A stretch of DNA of 64,000 nucleotides from NCBI GenBank assembly GCA_016794585.1, contig JAEUJM010000044.1, positions 1 to 64,000 on the forward strand, read 5' to 3'. The translations under genes were made by a program, and so were the position numbers. Below the pieces are notes generated by a model. The model saw only the letters and a program-made list of their open reading frames with translations. It was not told the origin of the DNA and did not search any database. Positions 50,176-60,015 of this stretch are shown here, piece by piece. Within the stretch, counting starts at the first letter, position 1. Each line of letters opens with the position of its first letter. The stretch comes from Acidimicrobiales bacterium (lineage in GTDB: Bacteria; Actinomycetota; Acidimicrobiia; Acidimicrobiales; DATDAH01).

Positions 50176-51756
50176 TCAGGCGGAGGCGGCGCTGGTGGTG
50201 CGGTCGGCGGCCTCGACCACCTCGTAGCCGCAGTTGTAGCCCGGGGTGAAGGTGACGCCGGGACCGCCGTGGCAGCCGGCGCCGCAGAGGTACAGGCCCT
50301 CGTAGGGGATCGGGTTGTCCGGCCACCCGGTGGGCCCGGGGCGGAACGGACCCATGAGCTCGGGGTGGATGAGGCCGTGGCAGAAGTCGCCGTCGATGGC
50401 GCCGTACATCATCTCGTAGGTGTACGAGGCGTAGGTGAGTTGGCGGTCGATGATGTCGGGGAAGTTCGGGGCCATCCCCGCGACCTTCTCCACGACCCGC
50501 TCGGCCATGACGTCTTTGAGGCGGGACTGCTCCTCGCGGGTGCCCACGACGGGGAAGTAGAAGGCGTAGGAGCTTGCCGCCTGCTTGCCGGGCGGGGCGA
50601 GGGCAGGGTCGAGCAGCGAGGGGATCTGCATGCCCATCGAGGGCCAGGCGGGCACGTCGCCGCGACAGCAGTCCTCGTAGTCCCGCTGCATCTCCTCGGG
50701 GGTGCCGAACATGCCCATGGATGCCCGGAGGTTGCCCTCGTTCAGCATCTCGTACGGGCCCGCGAACTCGGGGAGCCCGTCGAGGGCGAAGTGGATCTGC
50801 ACGTAGGCGGCGCGGTGGTCGATGCGCTCGACCCGGCGCACCAGGTCCGGGGGCATTGACTCCCGGTCGACCAATCGGGTCAGCGTCGTGGTGAGGTCGA
50901 GGTTGGACACGACGTTGGGCGCCGAGACGGTGTCGCCGTCGGTGAGGCGCACACCGGTGACCCGCCCGTCCTCGATCAGGATCTCCTCGACCTTGGCGTG
51001 CAGGCGCAGCTCGCCGCCGGCGGCCTCGAACTGCCCGAGCAGGTGCTCGGAGAGCGCACCGATGCCGCCCTTCAGCTTGCGCATCATCTGGGTGCCGGGA
51101 CTGGCCATGGCGAAGGCGAGGCACATGGCGCTGCCCGGGGTGTACGGGCCGCGGTAGGTGGAGTTGACCGCGAGGAAGGCGAGCATGCCCCGGAGCATCC
51201 CGTGGCGCTCCTTGTCGGGCAGGAAGCGGTCGATGACGTCCATGACGCTGCCGAACAGGGAGACCTCGATGGCCTCGCGCTCGGCCTCGTTGCGGGCGCA
51301 GGCGAACATCTCGTCGAGGCTCTTCGGGCCCTGGCGGACCTCGAAGCGGCCGAGCGCACGGGCGGGCGCGTCGCACCACCCCATGATCTCGGCCATGCCC
51401 AGCACGGCGTCCATGCCGTTGGTCTCGCTGATGTGCTCCATCAGCTTCTCGGGGTCGGTGTAGAAGATCATCGGGTCCTGACCCGGCCGGCCGATGTTCA
51501 CGGACATCACGTCGCTCTCGACCGTCTCGCACGCATCGAGGCCCAAGTCGTCCCAGATCTCCTGGGCCATGGGGAACAGCACCGAGCCCGCGATCTCGAA
51601 CTTGTAGCCCTTGATGAGCTCGGTGGTCGACGCCATGCCGCCCACGTGTTGGTTCTTCTCGAGGCAGAGGACGCGCAGCCCGCCCCTGGCCATGATGGTG
51701 GCTGCGGTGAGGCCGTTGTGGCCCGCTCCGATGACGATGGCGTCGTAGTCGCTCAT
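50176..51756 (-). CDS. FAD-dependent oxidoreductase (phytoene desaturase/PYROXD2-like)
   Basis: This 526-residue flavoprotein starts with the dinucleotide motif IVIGAGHNGLTAA and LEKNQHVGGMAS. It ends with the second FAD segment LYLCGAGCHGGPGVTFTPGYN (in part), typical of the carotenoid-desaturase/PYROXD2 group. Lack of neighbouring carotenoid genes means the substrate is open. ATG at 51756 is preferred: GGAGGG lies about 9 nt upstream, whereas the GTG at 51765 is too close to it. It is divergent from the ABC importer genes. Confidence 0.86.
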   Translation of the reverse strand: MSDYDAIVIGAGHNGLTAATIMARGGLRVLCLEKNQHVGGMASTTELIKGYKFEIAGSVLFPMAQEIWDDLGLDACETVESDVMSVNIGRPGQDPMIFYTDPEKLMEHISETNGMDAVLGMAEIMGWCDAPARALGRFEVRQGPKSLDEMFACARNEAEREAIEVSLFGSVMDVIDRFLPDKERHGMLRGMLAFLAVNSTYRGPYTPGSAMCLAFAMASPGTQMMRKLKGGIGALSEHLLGQFEAAGGELRLHAKVEEILIEDGRVTGVRLTDGDTVSAPNVVSNLDLTTTLTRLVDRESMPPDLVRRVERIDHRAAYVQIHFALDGLPEFAGPYEMLNEGNLRASMGMFGTPEEMQRDYEDCCRGDVPAWPSMGMQIPSLLDPALAPPGKQAASSYAFYFPVVGTREEQSRLKDVMAERVVEKVAGMAPNFPDIIDRQLTYASYTYEMMYGAIDGDFCHGLIHPELMGPFRPGPTGWPDNPIPYEGLYLCGAGCHGGPGVTFTPGYNCGYEVVEAADRTTSAASA

Positions 51757-51866
51757 GGGCGCCACCCTCCATCACTTGCGCACTCATGTCAACACTGACA
51801 TGATCCGGCCACAACGGACACCAGGTGCGGACGGCCGCACCGGACCGCCGATCCGGGGGGATGGCC

Positions 51867-53084
51867 ATGGGGGACCGCGGAGGACGCCGACACGGCGCCG
51901 TGAAGTTGCTGGCGGCGGCGATCGCCATCGTCGTCGCGGCCTGTGCCTCGGGGTCGAGCACCAGCCCCGACCGCGAGGACAGCACCGCCACCAGCGCCGG
52001 CGGCGGGGGCACCACCACGACGGTGGCCTCCGTCTTGAGCGGAGCCGACGCCGTGGCGGCTGCGGAGGAGGGCCTCCAGCCCTGGCTCGAAGGCACCTTC
52101 CGCCCGCCGCCCGACGACGGGCCCGCCGCGGTCGACGGCGCCGCGATCTACGTGATCTCGTGCGGCCAGCTGCTCGAGAGCTGCAGCGTGCTGGTGGACG
52201 GCGTGATGGACGGCGCCGATTCCATCGGCTGGGACGCCACCCTCTTCGACACCGGGCTCGACTTCACCAAGGCCGGCGACGGCGTGCGACAGGCCATCGC
52301 CGCGGGCGCCGACGGTGCCGTGGTCGTCGGGGTCGACTGCCAGCACTTCAGTGGCGCTCTGGACGAGGCCAACGCCGCCGACTTCCCCGTCGTGGTCCTC
52401 AACGCCTTCGACTGCGACGTGACCTCCGACGGCGAGCAGGACGCCCGCTTCGCGGCGCAGGTCAGCTTCACCCCCGAGGGCCAGGACCCCGAGCAGGGCG
52501 CCCGGGACTTCGCCGGCGCCAAGGTCGACTTCGGGGTGGTCGAGACCGACGCCGAGCTGAAGGTCATCAACCTCACCCAGGACGACCTGCTCGCCATCAC
52601 GCTGCTCGGCGAGGGCTTCGAGCAGGCCGTGGGCACGTGCGGGTCGTGCGAGCTCGTCGACACCGTCACCTTCAGCACCGGCGACCTCCTCGACGGCTCG
52701 CTGCCCCAGAAGGTCGCCTCGTCCATCGTCGCCCACCCCGAGGCCAACGCCATCAGCTTCCCGTACGCCGCCGCGGTGCAGCTCGGCCTACCCGGCATCG
52801 CCGACGCCGGCCGCGACGACCTGCTCGTCCTGGGTGCCGAAGGCATGCCCTCGCAGTACGACCTGCTCGCCGATGGCCAGATCGACATGGTTATGGCCTT
52901 CCCCGCCGACTGGACCGGTTGGGCCGCGATCGACACCCTCAATCGCATCTTCCAGGGCGCGGAGACGGTGGACGAGGGGGTGGGCTACCAGCTGTTGACC
53001 GCCGACACGCTGGTGGACGGCAACGAGCCGCCGGCGCCCCCGTACGACTTCGAGGCCACCTACCGCGAGGTCTGGGGGGTGTGA
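51867..53084 (+). CDS. Sugar-type ABC transporter substrate-binding lipoprotein
   Basis: This 405-residue protein has a lipoprotein signal ending VVAACAS, then a Ser/Thr/Gly linker and a periplasmic-binding-protein type 1 fold (VYVISCGQ-like first strand, GADGAVVVGVDCQHF). With the next two genes it forms a ribose/autoinducer-2-type importer. It has at least six cysteines after the lipobox (ISCG, ESCS, VDCQ, FDCD, TCGSCE), unusual for this fold and suggestive of disulfides. ATG at 51867 is preferred, as GGGGGG ends 6 nt before it; an ATG at 51861 is too close. Confidence 0.85.
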   Translation: MGDRGGRRHGAVKLLAAAIAIVVAACASGSSTSPDREDSTATSAGGGGTTTTVASVLSGADAVAAAEEGLQPWLEGTFRPPPDDGPAAVDGAAIYVISCGQLLESCSVLVDGVMDGADSIGWDATLFDTGLDFTKAGDGVRQAIAAGADGAVVVGVDCQHFSGALDEANAADFPVVVLNAFDCDVTSDGEQDARFAAQVSFTPEGQDPEQGARDFAGAKVDFGVVETDAELKVINLTQDDLLAITLLGEGFEQAVGTCGSCELVDTVTFSTGDLLDGSLPQKVASSIVAHPEANAISFPYAAAVQLGLPGIADAGRDDLLVLGAEGMPSQYDLLADGQIDMVMAFPADWTGWAAIDTLNRIFQGAETVDEGVGYQLLTADTLVDGNEPPAPPYDFEATYREVWGV

Positions 53085-54748
53085 GCGGGAGGCCCGAGCC
53101 CGCCCTCGCCGTGCGGGGGCTCACCAAGCGCTACGCCGGCGTGCTCGCCCTCGACGGTGTCGACCTGTCGGTGGCGCCGGGGTCGTTGCACGCCCTGCTC
53201 GGAGCCAACGGGTCGGGCAAGTCCACGCTCATCCGCGTCGTTGCCGGCGTGGAGCGGGCCGATGCCGGCGGGACGGTGTCGGTGGGGGGCGCCCAGGTCC
53301 GCGCCGACCGCACCTCGCCGGCGTGGTCACGGGCGGCCGGCGTGCGGGTCGTGCACCAGGGCACCTCGGTCTTCCCCGACCTCACCGTGGCCGAGAACAT
53401 CGGCGTGGTCGCGGGCCTGCCCACCCGGCCCGGTGGCTCCATCCGGTGGCGGGCGGCGCGGGCCGACGCCGCCGCGGGCCTGGCCCGGCTGGGGTTGACC
53501 GTGGACCCGGCGGCCCGCATGGGGTCGCTGTCGCCGGCGGTCCAGACGCTGGTCGCCGTCGCCCGCGCCCTCGCCGACGTGGACGGCGGCGGCTCGGCCG
53601 TCGCGAGCGGAGGCCCCAAGCTGCTCATCCTCGACGAGCCCACCGCGGCGCTGCCCGCCGCCGAGGCCGCCACCCTGCTGGCCGGCCTGCGGTCCCTCGC
53701 CGGCGAGGGTCACGCCGTGGTCCTGGTCACCCACCGCCTCGACGAGGTCACGCGAGCCGCCGACGAGGCCACCGTCCTGCGCGACAGCCGCACCGTCGCC
53801 CGGGTGCGCGTGGCCGACACCGTCCCTGCCGACCTCGTGGCCCTGGTCACCGGGGCGGTGACGCCGGTGGCGTCCTCGGCGACGATCGACCCGGGCGCCG
53901 GCGATGGCGGAGGGGCGACCGCCGGCGCCCGGGCCGCAGCCCGCCGGGAGGCCTCTGGGGCCTCCGCTAGCAGTAGCGGCAGTAGCGGCGGTGCGGAGGA
54001 GCCCGAGGCCGCCGAGGCGGCGCCGTTGCTGGAGGTGGACGGCCTCGCGGTCGGTCCGCTGCGGGGGGTGTCGTTCACGGTGGCGCCGGGCGAGGTCGTG
54101 GGGATCGCAGGGCTGCTCGGCTCTGGGCGCTCTGCACTGCTCGAGGCGCTGTTCGGGGCCCGACCCCGTCGGGGCGGGACCGTGCAGCTCGTCGGCGCCG
54201 CGATGGCACCGCGCTCGCCGGCCCACGCGATGACCGCGGGAGTCGCTCTCGTCCCCGAGCAGCGCGAGCGGGCACTCTTCCCGGCCCGGTCGCTGGCCGA
54301 GAACCTCAGCGTGGCCGACCTCGGCCGCTTCCGTCGACGCGGCCGCATCGACCGGGGCGGCGAGTCGCGGGCGGCGGCGGACGACGTCGAGCGCTACGGC
54401 ATCCGGGCCCGATCCGTCGCGGCGCCGGTCCGCACGCTGAGCGGCGGCAACCAGCAGAAGGCGGTGGTGGCCCGGTGGCTGCGCCGCGACCCGACCCTCC
54501 TCCTGCTCGACGAGCCGACCCTCGGGGTCGACGTCGGCGCACGGGCAGAGATCCACGCGCTCGTGCGCCGCTTCGTGGCCGGCGGCCACCGGGCCGTGCT
54601 CTGCGTGTCGTCCGACGCCGAGGAGCTCTGCGCGCTCGCCGACCGGGTGCTCGTGCTGCACGACGGGCGCCTCGTCGGCGAGCTCCGGGGGGCCGACGCC
54701 CACCCCGAGGCCGTCGCCCACCTGTCCCACGGCGGGGTGGCGGCGTGA
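53081..54748 (+). CDS. Sugar ABC transporter ATP-binding protein (two ATPase domains)
   Basis: This 555-residue tandem ATPase is of the RbsA/MglA type. The first domain has GANGSGKST near residue 36 and LLILDEPTAALP near 182. The second has a degenerate Walker A GLLGSGRSA and intact LSGGNQQKAVVARWL with LLLLDEPTLGVD. The first domain carries an extra Gly/Ser/Ala insertion just before its Walker B, and a Ser/Gly-rich linker (about 285-305) joins the halves. GTG at 53081 overlaps the binding-protein stop by 4 nt. Confidence 0.92.
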   Translation: MSGRPEPALAVRGLTKRYAGVLALDGVDLSVAPGSLHALLGANGSGKSTLIRVVAGVERADAGGTVSVGGAQVRADRTSPAWSRAAGVRVVHQGTSVFPDLTVAENIGVVAGLPTRPGGSIRWRAARADAAAGLARLGLTVDPAARMGSLSPAVQTLVAVARALADVDGGGSAVASGGPKLLILDEPTAALPAAEAATLLAGLRSLAGEGHAVVLVTHRLDEVTRAADEATVLRDSRTVARVRVADTVPADLVALVTGAVTPVASSATIDPGAGDGGGATAGARAAARREASGASASSSGSSGGAEEPEAAEAAPLLEVDGLAVGPLRGVSFTVAPGEVVGIAGLLGSGRSALLEALFGARPRRGGTVQLVGAAMAPRSPAHAMTAGVALVPEQRERALFPARSLAENLSVADLGRFRRRGRIDRGGESRAAADDVERYGIRARSVAAPVRTLSGGNQQKAVVARWLRRDPTLLLLDEPTLGVDVGARAEIHALVRRFVAGGHRAVLCVSSDAEELCALADRVLVLHDGRLVGELRGADAHPEAVAHLSHGGVAA

Positions 54749-55773
54749 GCGGTGAGGACCCGGTGGTGGACGACGCCACCGACGCGGTGGTCGACGTGGG
54801 TGCCGCCCCGGCGCCGAGCCGGTCGAGCGGGCGGGGTGCCGACCTGGCCGAGCGCTACGCCCTGTTGCTGGCCCTGGTCGGCGTCATCGCCTTCTTCTCG
54901 CTGCTGCCGGCCACCTCGGAGACCTTCGCCACGGTCACCAACTTCAAGTTCGTGCTCAACAACCAGGCCGTGCCCGTGCTGGTTGCGCTGGCGGTGACGG
55001 TCCCGCTGATCTGCAACGAGTTCGACCTTTCGGTCGGCGCCCTCACGGCCCTCTCGTCGGTGATCGCGGCGGCGGGCATGACCCGGTTCGGCCTCGGATG
55101 GGGCCCGGCCATGCTCCTGGCCGTCGGCGTGGTGGCGCTGATCGGGCTGGTCACCGGCCTGCTCGTCGCCCGCGGCGGGATCAGCTCGATCGTGGTCACG
55201 CTCGCCGTGTCGAGCGTGGTCATCGGCGTCCTGTCCTGGTACACGGGCGGCGAGAGCGTGCTCGGCACGTTCCCCGACCCCTTCACCTCGATCGGCGCCT
55301 GGCCCTGGCCGCTCGTCGTGATCGTGGTCGTCACCGGACTGCTCTGGTACCTCCTCGAACAGACCCCGTGGGGGAGACGGCTGTACGCGGTCGGCTCGAA
55401 CCGTGAGGCGGCGCGCCTGGTCGGCATCGGCGTCGCTGCGAAGGTCACCCTCAGCTTGGTGCTGTCCGCCGCGCTCGCCGGCCTCGCCGGGGTGGTCGCC
55501 GTGGCCCGCAACGGGGGTGCCAATCCGACCGTCGGCCCGGCGCTGGTGCTGCCCGCGTTGGCCGCCGCCTACCTGGGGGCGACCGCGTTCCGCCGCTGGT
55601 TCAACCCCCTCGGCACCGTCGTCGGCGTGCTGCTGGTGGCCTTCACCGTCAGCGGCTTCACCCTCGCCGGCATCGACCCCTGGGTGAAGGACGTCATCAA
55701 CGGCACACTGCTCCTCCTCGCCGTCGCCCTGGTGGCGCTGCTCCGCCGGCGCTCGTCCGCCACGGCCGGCTGA
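54745..55773 (+). CDS. Sugar ABC transporter permease (RbsC-like)
   Basis: This 342-residue membrane protein has about ten hydrophobic helices and the BPD_transp_2 segment CNEFDLSVGALTALSSV, followed by the coupling-helix region GSNREAARLVGIGV. It completes the three-gene importer, with GTG at 54745 overlapping the ATPase stop. The transported solute is unknown; no catabolic gene for a specific sugar is adjacent. Confidence 0.92.
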   Translation: MSGEDPVVDDATDAVVDVGAAPAPSRSSGRGADLAERYALLLALVGVIAFFSLLPATSETFATVTNFKFVLNNQAVPVLVALAVTVPLICNEFDLSVGALTALSSVIAAAGMTRFGLGWGPAMLLAVGVVALIGLVTGLLVARGGISSIVVTLAVSSVVIGVLSWYTGGESVLGTFPDPFTSIGAWPWPLVVIVVVTGLLWYLLEQTPWGRRLYAVGSNREAARLVGIGVAAKVTLSLVLSAALAGLAGVVAVARNGGANPTVGPALVLPALAAAYLGATAFRRWFNPLGTVVGVLLVAFTVSGFTLAGIDPWVKDVINGTLLLLAVALVALLRRRSSATAG

Positions 55774-55800
55774 CGCCCAGCGGCGGCGACCGGACCGGAG

Positions 55801-57171
55801 TCAGGCCCGATCGCGGAGGTCGAAGACCTGGATGGTCGGCCGGGCGGGGTCTGCGCAGGAGACCTGCGTGGCGAACGTGGCGCCCGCGGCGACGGCCAGG
55901 CCGCACGACGGACCGAGCAGGCGCTCCTGCCGGTGAGCGACCGAGTCGTAGGCGATCGTCCTGCCGTCGGCTGAGTCGGTGAGGATCACGTGCTCGGCGC
56001 CCACGGTGACGGAGAAGGCACCGGGCGTCGTCTCGAACCACCGCTCCTCGCCGGTGGTGGCGTCGTACACGACGACGTGGTCGTCGGTGGTGAGGACCAC
56101 GACCTGCTGGGATGCGCCCACGATCGGGCTCGCTTCGAGCCCTTCCTCGTACTCGACGTTCCAGCGGCGTTCGCCGGTCGACGGGTCGAGCCGTTCCAGC
56201 CGCGCACTCTCGGGCCCAGCGGGATACGTCGCCGCGGTGCGCACGAAGACGGCGTCGTCGGTGGCGAAGAGGGCACCGATGTTGGCCTGCATCTGCCAGA
56301 TCCCCATGCCGTAGTCGCCGTCGAGGGCCCGCAACTTGTCGTCGTTGCCGACGTAGACCTGGTCGTCGTCGACCGCGATGGCGGCATCGCCGAGTCCTCG
56401 TCGGGCCCATCGTTGCTCGCCGTCCTCGAGATCGAGGACCCGCACCGCCTGGGTCGACTGGAGCACGAGCATCGTCCGACTCTGCCGCACGCGCTCGGTC
56501 CCTGCGGGCACGGGACGGCGCCAGAGCACCTCGCCGCCGTCGGCGTCCACTGCGGTGATCTCGCCCCCGCAGTTGAGGACGAGCGGCGAGCCGTCCGGTC
56601 CGGGGACGGGCGCGAGCCAGCCCGGGAAGATGCAGTCGTCGACCGACCACCTCGGCTCTCCCGACTCGACGGTGAACGCCCGGAGTCCGCCGTCGGTGGG
56701 CACGACGACGTGGTCGCCCGCGATTCGTGCCTGGTCGGTCGGGTACGAGGAACCGAGCGACAGCTCGATCGAGGGAGGCGCGGCTTGGCCGGCGGTCACG
56801 ATGTCGGCACTCGCGGTGCCCCCGGGGTCGTCCGGTTCGGTGATGGTGACCCGATAGCGCTGGTCCTCCTGGTCGACCCAACCGGTCCAGTGAGCGTCCT
56901 CATGGCGATCGAGCAGCCACCCGTCCCGTTCGAGGATGGCCGCGGCTCGATCCGAAACGTGTCCACCGGGCCTTCGCTCCTCGAACGCGAGTCGATGGCG
57001 GCAGCCCGGCGCGGGCGATGCCGATGCGATGGCGACCGAGTCGCCGTCGTCCACCGACGGGAGGTCCACCGGGCGGCACCGCTCGATGCCGGGTCCGGCG
57101 GAGGGAAGGCACCCCGTGCCCGCCAGCGCAAGCAGGGCTGCGAGGCTCGCGAATCCCGACCGTGCGCCCAT
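55801..57171 (-). CDS. PQQ-propeller-like secreted protein
   Basis: This 456-residue product has an N-terminal hydrophobic segment ending AGTGCLPS, probably a signal or lipoprotein anchor. A beta-propeller with PQQ-like repeats follows (GGLRAFTVESGEPRWS, GGEITAVDADGGEVLWR, DHVVVYDATTGEERWF). PQQ catalytic residues are not apparent, so it is more likely a BamB-like or binding propeller than a dehydrogenase. An in-frame ATG at 57243 would add 24 residues before the signal; 57171 fits a normal signal peptide better. Role unknown. Confidence 0.78.
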   Translation of the reverse strand: MGARSGFASLAALLALAGTGCLPSAGPGIERCRPVDLPSVDDGDSVAIASASPAPGCRHRLAFEERRPGGHVSDRAAAILERDGWLLDRHEDAHWTGWVDQEDQRYRVTITEPDDPGGTASADIVTAGQAAPPSIELSLGSSYPTDQARIAGDHVVVPTDGGLRAFTVESGEPRWSVDDCIFPGWLAPVPGPDGSPLVLNCGGEITAVDADGGEVLWRRPVPAGTERVRQSRTMLVLQSTQAVRVLDLEDGEQRWARRGLGDAAIAVDDDQVYVGNDDKLRALDGDYGMGIWQMQANIGALFATDDAVFVRTAATYPAGPESARLERLDPSTGERRWNVEYEEGLEASPIVGASQQVVVLTTDDHVVVYDATTGEERWFETTPGAFSVTVGAEHVILTDSADGRTIAYDSVAHRQERLLGPSCGLAVAAGATFATQVSCADPARPTIQVFDLRDRA

Positions 57172-57247
57172 CGGGTTCCATCGGCGGTCGCCGGATTCGG
57201 GATGAGTGATTCCACCGATGTTCGAGGCCGTCGAATCCGGCATCTTT

Positions 57248-57285
57248 GGAGGAAATGCCAGTCACCGGTGACTGGTGGTTCCTCC
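57248..57285. terminator. Two-tier palindrome between TetR and propeller genes
   Basis: Inner 18-bp perfect palindrome CCAGTCACC/GGTGACTGG (57258-57275) is flanked, after 3-nt spacers, by outer arms GGAGGAA (57248-57254) and TTCCTCC (57279-57285). It starts 10 bp after the TetR stop codon. It may end the TetR transcript or be an operator for the propeller gene downstream. Confidence 0.5.
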
Positions 57286-57294
57286 AGTGAAGGG

Positions 57295-57921
57295 TCAGGC
57301 GAGGGGGACGTCGCCGAGGAGGGCGAAGGCCTCGCCGGTGAGGACGGTCATGTCCTCGGGATCGCCGCCGCCGCGGCGGGTCCAGACGTCGAGGACGCCG
57401 AGCAGGGCACCGGCGATGACGTTGCCCACCACCACCGAGACCAGCTCGATTCGGTCGTCGGTGGTGCCCGCGCCGTCGGTGGCACGGGTGTGCTCCATCT
57501 TCTGGCGGATGGCGCCCTCGAGCTCGCGGGCGAAGGCGCCCTGGACGAGGCGCAGGTGGTTCTCGATGGTCTCGGGGCTGAGCACCCCGTGGCGGATCGC
57601 GGCGACCTGGTGAAGGATCTCCCGGTCGTCGGGGAACGACCCCACCGCCACCATGACCGACTCGAGGACGGGCTCGTCCAGGGGCCGGACGGCGAGGGCG
57701 GCGCTGAACCACTCGAGGCGACTCTCGTAGTCCTGGAAGAGCACCGCCTCCTTCGTCGGGAAGTGGCGGAAGAAGGTGCGCTCGGTGACACCGGCGCCGG
57801 CCGCGATCTCGGCGACGCTGGTGGCGTCGAAGCCGTCGCGGCGGAACAGCTCGAGGGCGCTGGCCTGGAGGCGCTCTCGGGTCTGGGCCCGTTGCTTGGC
57901 GCGCGTGCCCAGCTCGGCCAT
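57295..57921 (-). CDS. TetR family transcriptional regulator
   Basis: This 208-residue protein has an N-terminal HTH (SVAEIAAGAGVTERTFFRHFPTK in part, about 34-56) and a helical regulatory domain. Its Glu/Arg-rich start and FRHFPTKE pattern are usual for the family. The ATG at 57921 lies 6 nt behind TAGCGT. Two TGACA-like direct repeats sit 30-50 bp upstream and could be part of its control region. Target genes unknown. Confidence 0.9.
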   Translation of the reverse strand: MAELGTRAKQRAQTRERLQASALELFRRDGFDATSVAEIAAGAGVTERTFFRHFPTKEAVLFQDYESRLEWFSAALAVRPLDEPVLESVMVAVGSFPDDREILHQVAAIRHGVLSPETIENHLRLVQGAFARELEGAIRQKMEHTRATDGAGTTDDRIELVSVVVGNVIAGALLGVLDVWTRRGGGDPEDMTVLTGEAFALLGDVPLA

Positions 57922-57927
57922 GGGCCC

Positions 57928-57933
57928 ACGCTA
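57928..57933 (-). promoter_or_regulatory. -10-like element of the second TetR gene
   Basis: TAGCGT on the minus strand ends 6 nt before the ATG at 57921, another apparent leaderless start. Confidence 0.45.
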
Positions 57934-57991
57934 CTCAGGTCGTGGCAGTCCTGACATCATCGGGTCCAGTTTGACAGCCCGGAGGGCAGGT

Positions 57992-58687
57992 TCAGAACGC
58001 GCTCGACCCGTTCAGAGCGTCGGTGACGAGCTGGGTGCCACCACTGGCCAGCAGGGTCACGCCGATGGCGGTGAGCAGGATGCCGGCGATGCGCTCGAGG
58101 GTGCCGCGGGAGCGGTCGGACAGGCGGCGGTCGAGGTGGCCGGCGACCCAGAGCGTGATGCCGGTCATCGCCGCGTAGGCCACCCCGGCGACGGTCACGG
58201 CCAGTTGGTCGGCGGCGCCGTCGGTCTGCGCGGTGAACCCCACGAGGATGCCGAAGGTGGTGCCACCCACCGTCAGGGGAAACGTGACCGGCGTGAACAG
58301 CACCCGACGCCAGCTCTCGCCGGCGGCGTCGTCGCCCCTGTCGGCGCCGTCGGCCCCCGCCTCCGCACCCGCAGGCCGGTCGCCGAGGAGCGCCGGGTCC
58401 GTCAGGCCCCGCATCATCGGGATGCTGGCGTAGAGCAGGGCGATGCCGCCGGTGACCGACAGCGCCGCGGTGCTGATGCCGAGCACCTCCAGCAGCGGCT
58501 CGCCCACCCAGATCGACGCCATGGCGAAGATCAAGACGTAGGTGAACAGCCCGACGGCCAGGCGGGTGCGGTCGGGAAGGGGCAGGCGCCCCACGATGGG
58601 CAGGTACGACGACAGCGCCGCCAGCGGGCTGTAGAGCGCGAAAAGGGTGACGAAGAGCAGGACCCCGAGGTCCACGGAGCCGCTCAT
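57992..58687 (-). CDS. MarC family membrane protein
   Basis: This 231-residue protein has six hydrophobic helices in two related halves, starting GVLLFVTLFALYSPLAALS, as in the MarC/UPF0056 family. A Gly/Asp/Ala-rich loop (about 98-125) separates the halves. MarC proteins were once linked to drug resistance, but that has been withdrawn; their role is unknown. It follows the arginine deiminase gene by 13 bp on the same strand, so they may be cotranscribed. Confidence 0.88.
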   Translation of the reverse strand: MSGSVDLGVLLFVTLFALYSPLAALSSYLPIVGRLPLPDRTRLAVGLFTYVLIFAMASIWVGEPLLEVLGISTAALSVTGGIALLYASIPMMRGLTDPALLGDRPAGAEAGADGADRGDDAAGESWRRVLFTPVTFPLTVGGTTFGILVGFTAQTDGAADQLAVTVAGVAYAAMTGITLWVAGHLDRRLSDRSRGTLERIAGILLTAIGVTLLASGGTQLVTDALNGSSAF

Positions 58688-58700
58688 CGGGTCCGCCGGC

Positions 58701-59954
58701 TCAGAAGTCGACGGCGTCGCGGACGAGCGGGCAGGTCATGCAGTGGCCGCCACCGCGCCCGCGGCCGAGCTCGGCGCCGACGATGGTGATGACCTCGACG
58801 CCGGCCTTGCGCAGCAGTGAGTTGGTGTGGGTGTTGCGGTCGTAGGCGACCACGACACCGGGCTCGAGGGCCACGAGGTTGTTGCCGCTGTCCCACTGCT
58901 GGCGCTCGGTGGCGTAGATGTCGCCGCCGGTCTCGATGACCCGCAGCTGGTCGAGGCCGAGCGACTCGGCCACCACGTCGACGAAGGGCTTGCGCTCGGC
59001 GTGTACCTCGACGCCCTCGCCGGCGTCGTCGGGGCGGATGGAGAAGGTCTCGATGCCGTCGACGATGGGCGCGTGGGCGGTGGCGATGTCGCGGTCGGCG
59101 AAGGTGAACACCGTGTCGAGGTGCATGGCCGCCCGCAGCTTGGGCATGCCCGCGACGATCACCCGCTCGGCGGCGCCGGCCTCGAACAGGGCGTGGGCCA
59201 CCTGGGTGATGGCCTGGCGGGACGTGCGCTCGCTCATGCCCACGAGGACGATGCCGTTGCCGACGGGCATCACGTCGCCGCCCTCGAAGGTGGCGAGGCC
59301 CCAGTCCAGCTCGGGGTCGCCCCACCAGACCTTGACGTCGGCGTCGGCGAAGTCCGGGTGGAACTGGTAGATCGCCTTCATGAGCAGGGTCTCGTCGTGG
59401 CGGGCGGGCCAGAAGAGGGGATTCATGGTGACCCCGCCGTAGAGCCAGCAGGTGGTGTCGCGGGTGTAGAGGGTGTTGGGCAGGGGTGGCATGAGGTAAT
59501 CGCGCACACCGGCGTGCTCGCGGGCCAGTGCGAGGTAGCCGGTGCGGAACTCGTCGGGCAGGTCGTCGGTGGCGAGGCCGCCGATGAGGAACTCGGCCAG
59601 CTCACGGGTGTCGAGGCCGTCGAGGAAGGAGCGGGTCTCGTCGACCAGGCCCAGGCCGACCTCGTTGGCGGTGATCTTGCGGTCGAGCAGCCACGCCTTG
59701 GCGTCCGGGAGGTCCATGGTCTCGGCCAGCAGGTTGTGCAGCTCGACCACCTCGACGTCGCGCTCGCGCATCTTGGCCATGAAGTCGAAGTGGTCGCGTT
59801 GGGCGTTCTGCACCCACATCACGTCGTCGAAGAGCAGGTCGTCGCAGTTGGTCGGCGTGAGGCGGCGGTGCGCCAGGCCGGGGGCGCACACGAGCACCTT
59901 GTGGAGCTTGCCCACCTCGGAGTGGACGCCGTAGGGGAGGGGTTGGTCGGGCAT
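58701..59954 (-). CDS. arcA: Arginine deiminase
   Basis: This 417-residue enzyme hydrolyses arginine to citrulline and ammonia. Family motifs are [40 protein letters not shown] and the catalytic Cys405 in [11 protein letters not shown]. The upstream minus-strand gene encodes an APC permease that could exchange arginine for ornithine or citrulline. No ornithine carbamoyltransferase (arcB) or carbamate kinase (arcC) is in the window. ATG at 59954 gives the normal ADI N-terminus. Confidence 0.94.
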   Translation of the reverse strand: MPDQPLPYGVHSEVGKLHKVLVCAPGLAHRRLTPTNCDDLLFDDVMWVQNAQRDHFDFMAKMRERDVEVVELHNLLAETMDLPDAKAWLLDRKITANEVGLGLVDETRSFLDGLDTRELAEFLIGGLATDDLPDEFRTGYLALAREHAGVRDYLMPPLPNTLYTRDTTCWLYGGVTMNPLFWPARHDETLLMKAIYQFHPDFADADVKVWWGDPELDWGLATFEGGDVMPVGNGIVLVGMSERTSRQAITQVAHALFEAGAAERVIVAGMPKLRAAMHLDTVFTFADRDIATAHAPIVDGIETFSIRPDDAGEGVEVHAERKPFVDVVAESLGLDQLRVIETGGDIYATERQQWDSGNNLVALEPGVVVAYDRNTHTNSLLRKAGVEVITIVGAELGRGRGGGHCMTCPLVRDAVDF

Positions 59955-60015
59955 GGGATCGCTCCTGGAGTCGGTGCGGCGGGGTGGGAGAGAGGGTTGG
60001 CCGGAGGGGGGAGGG

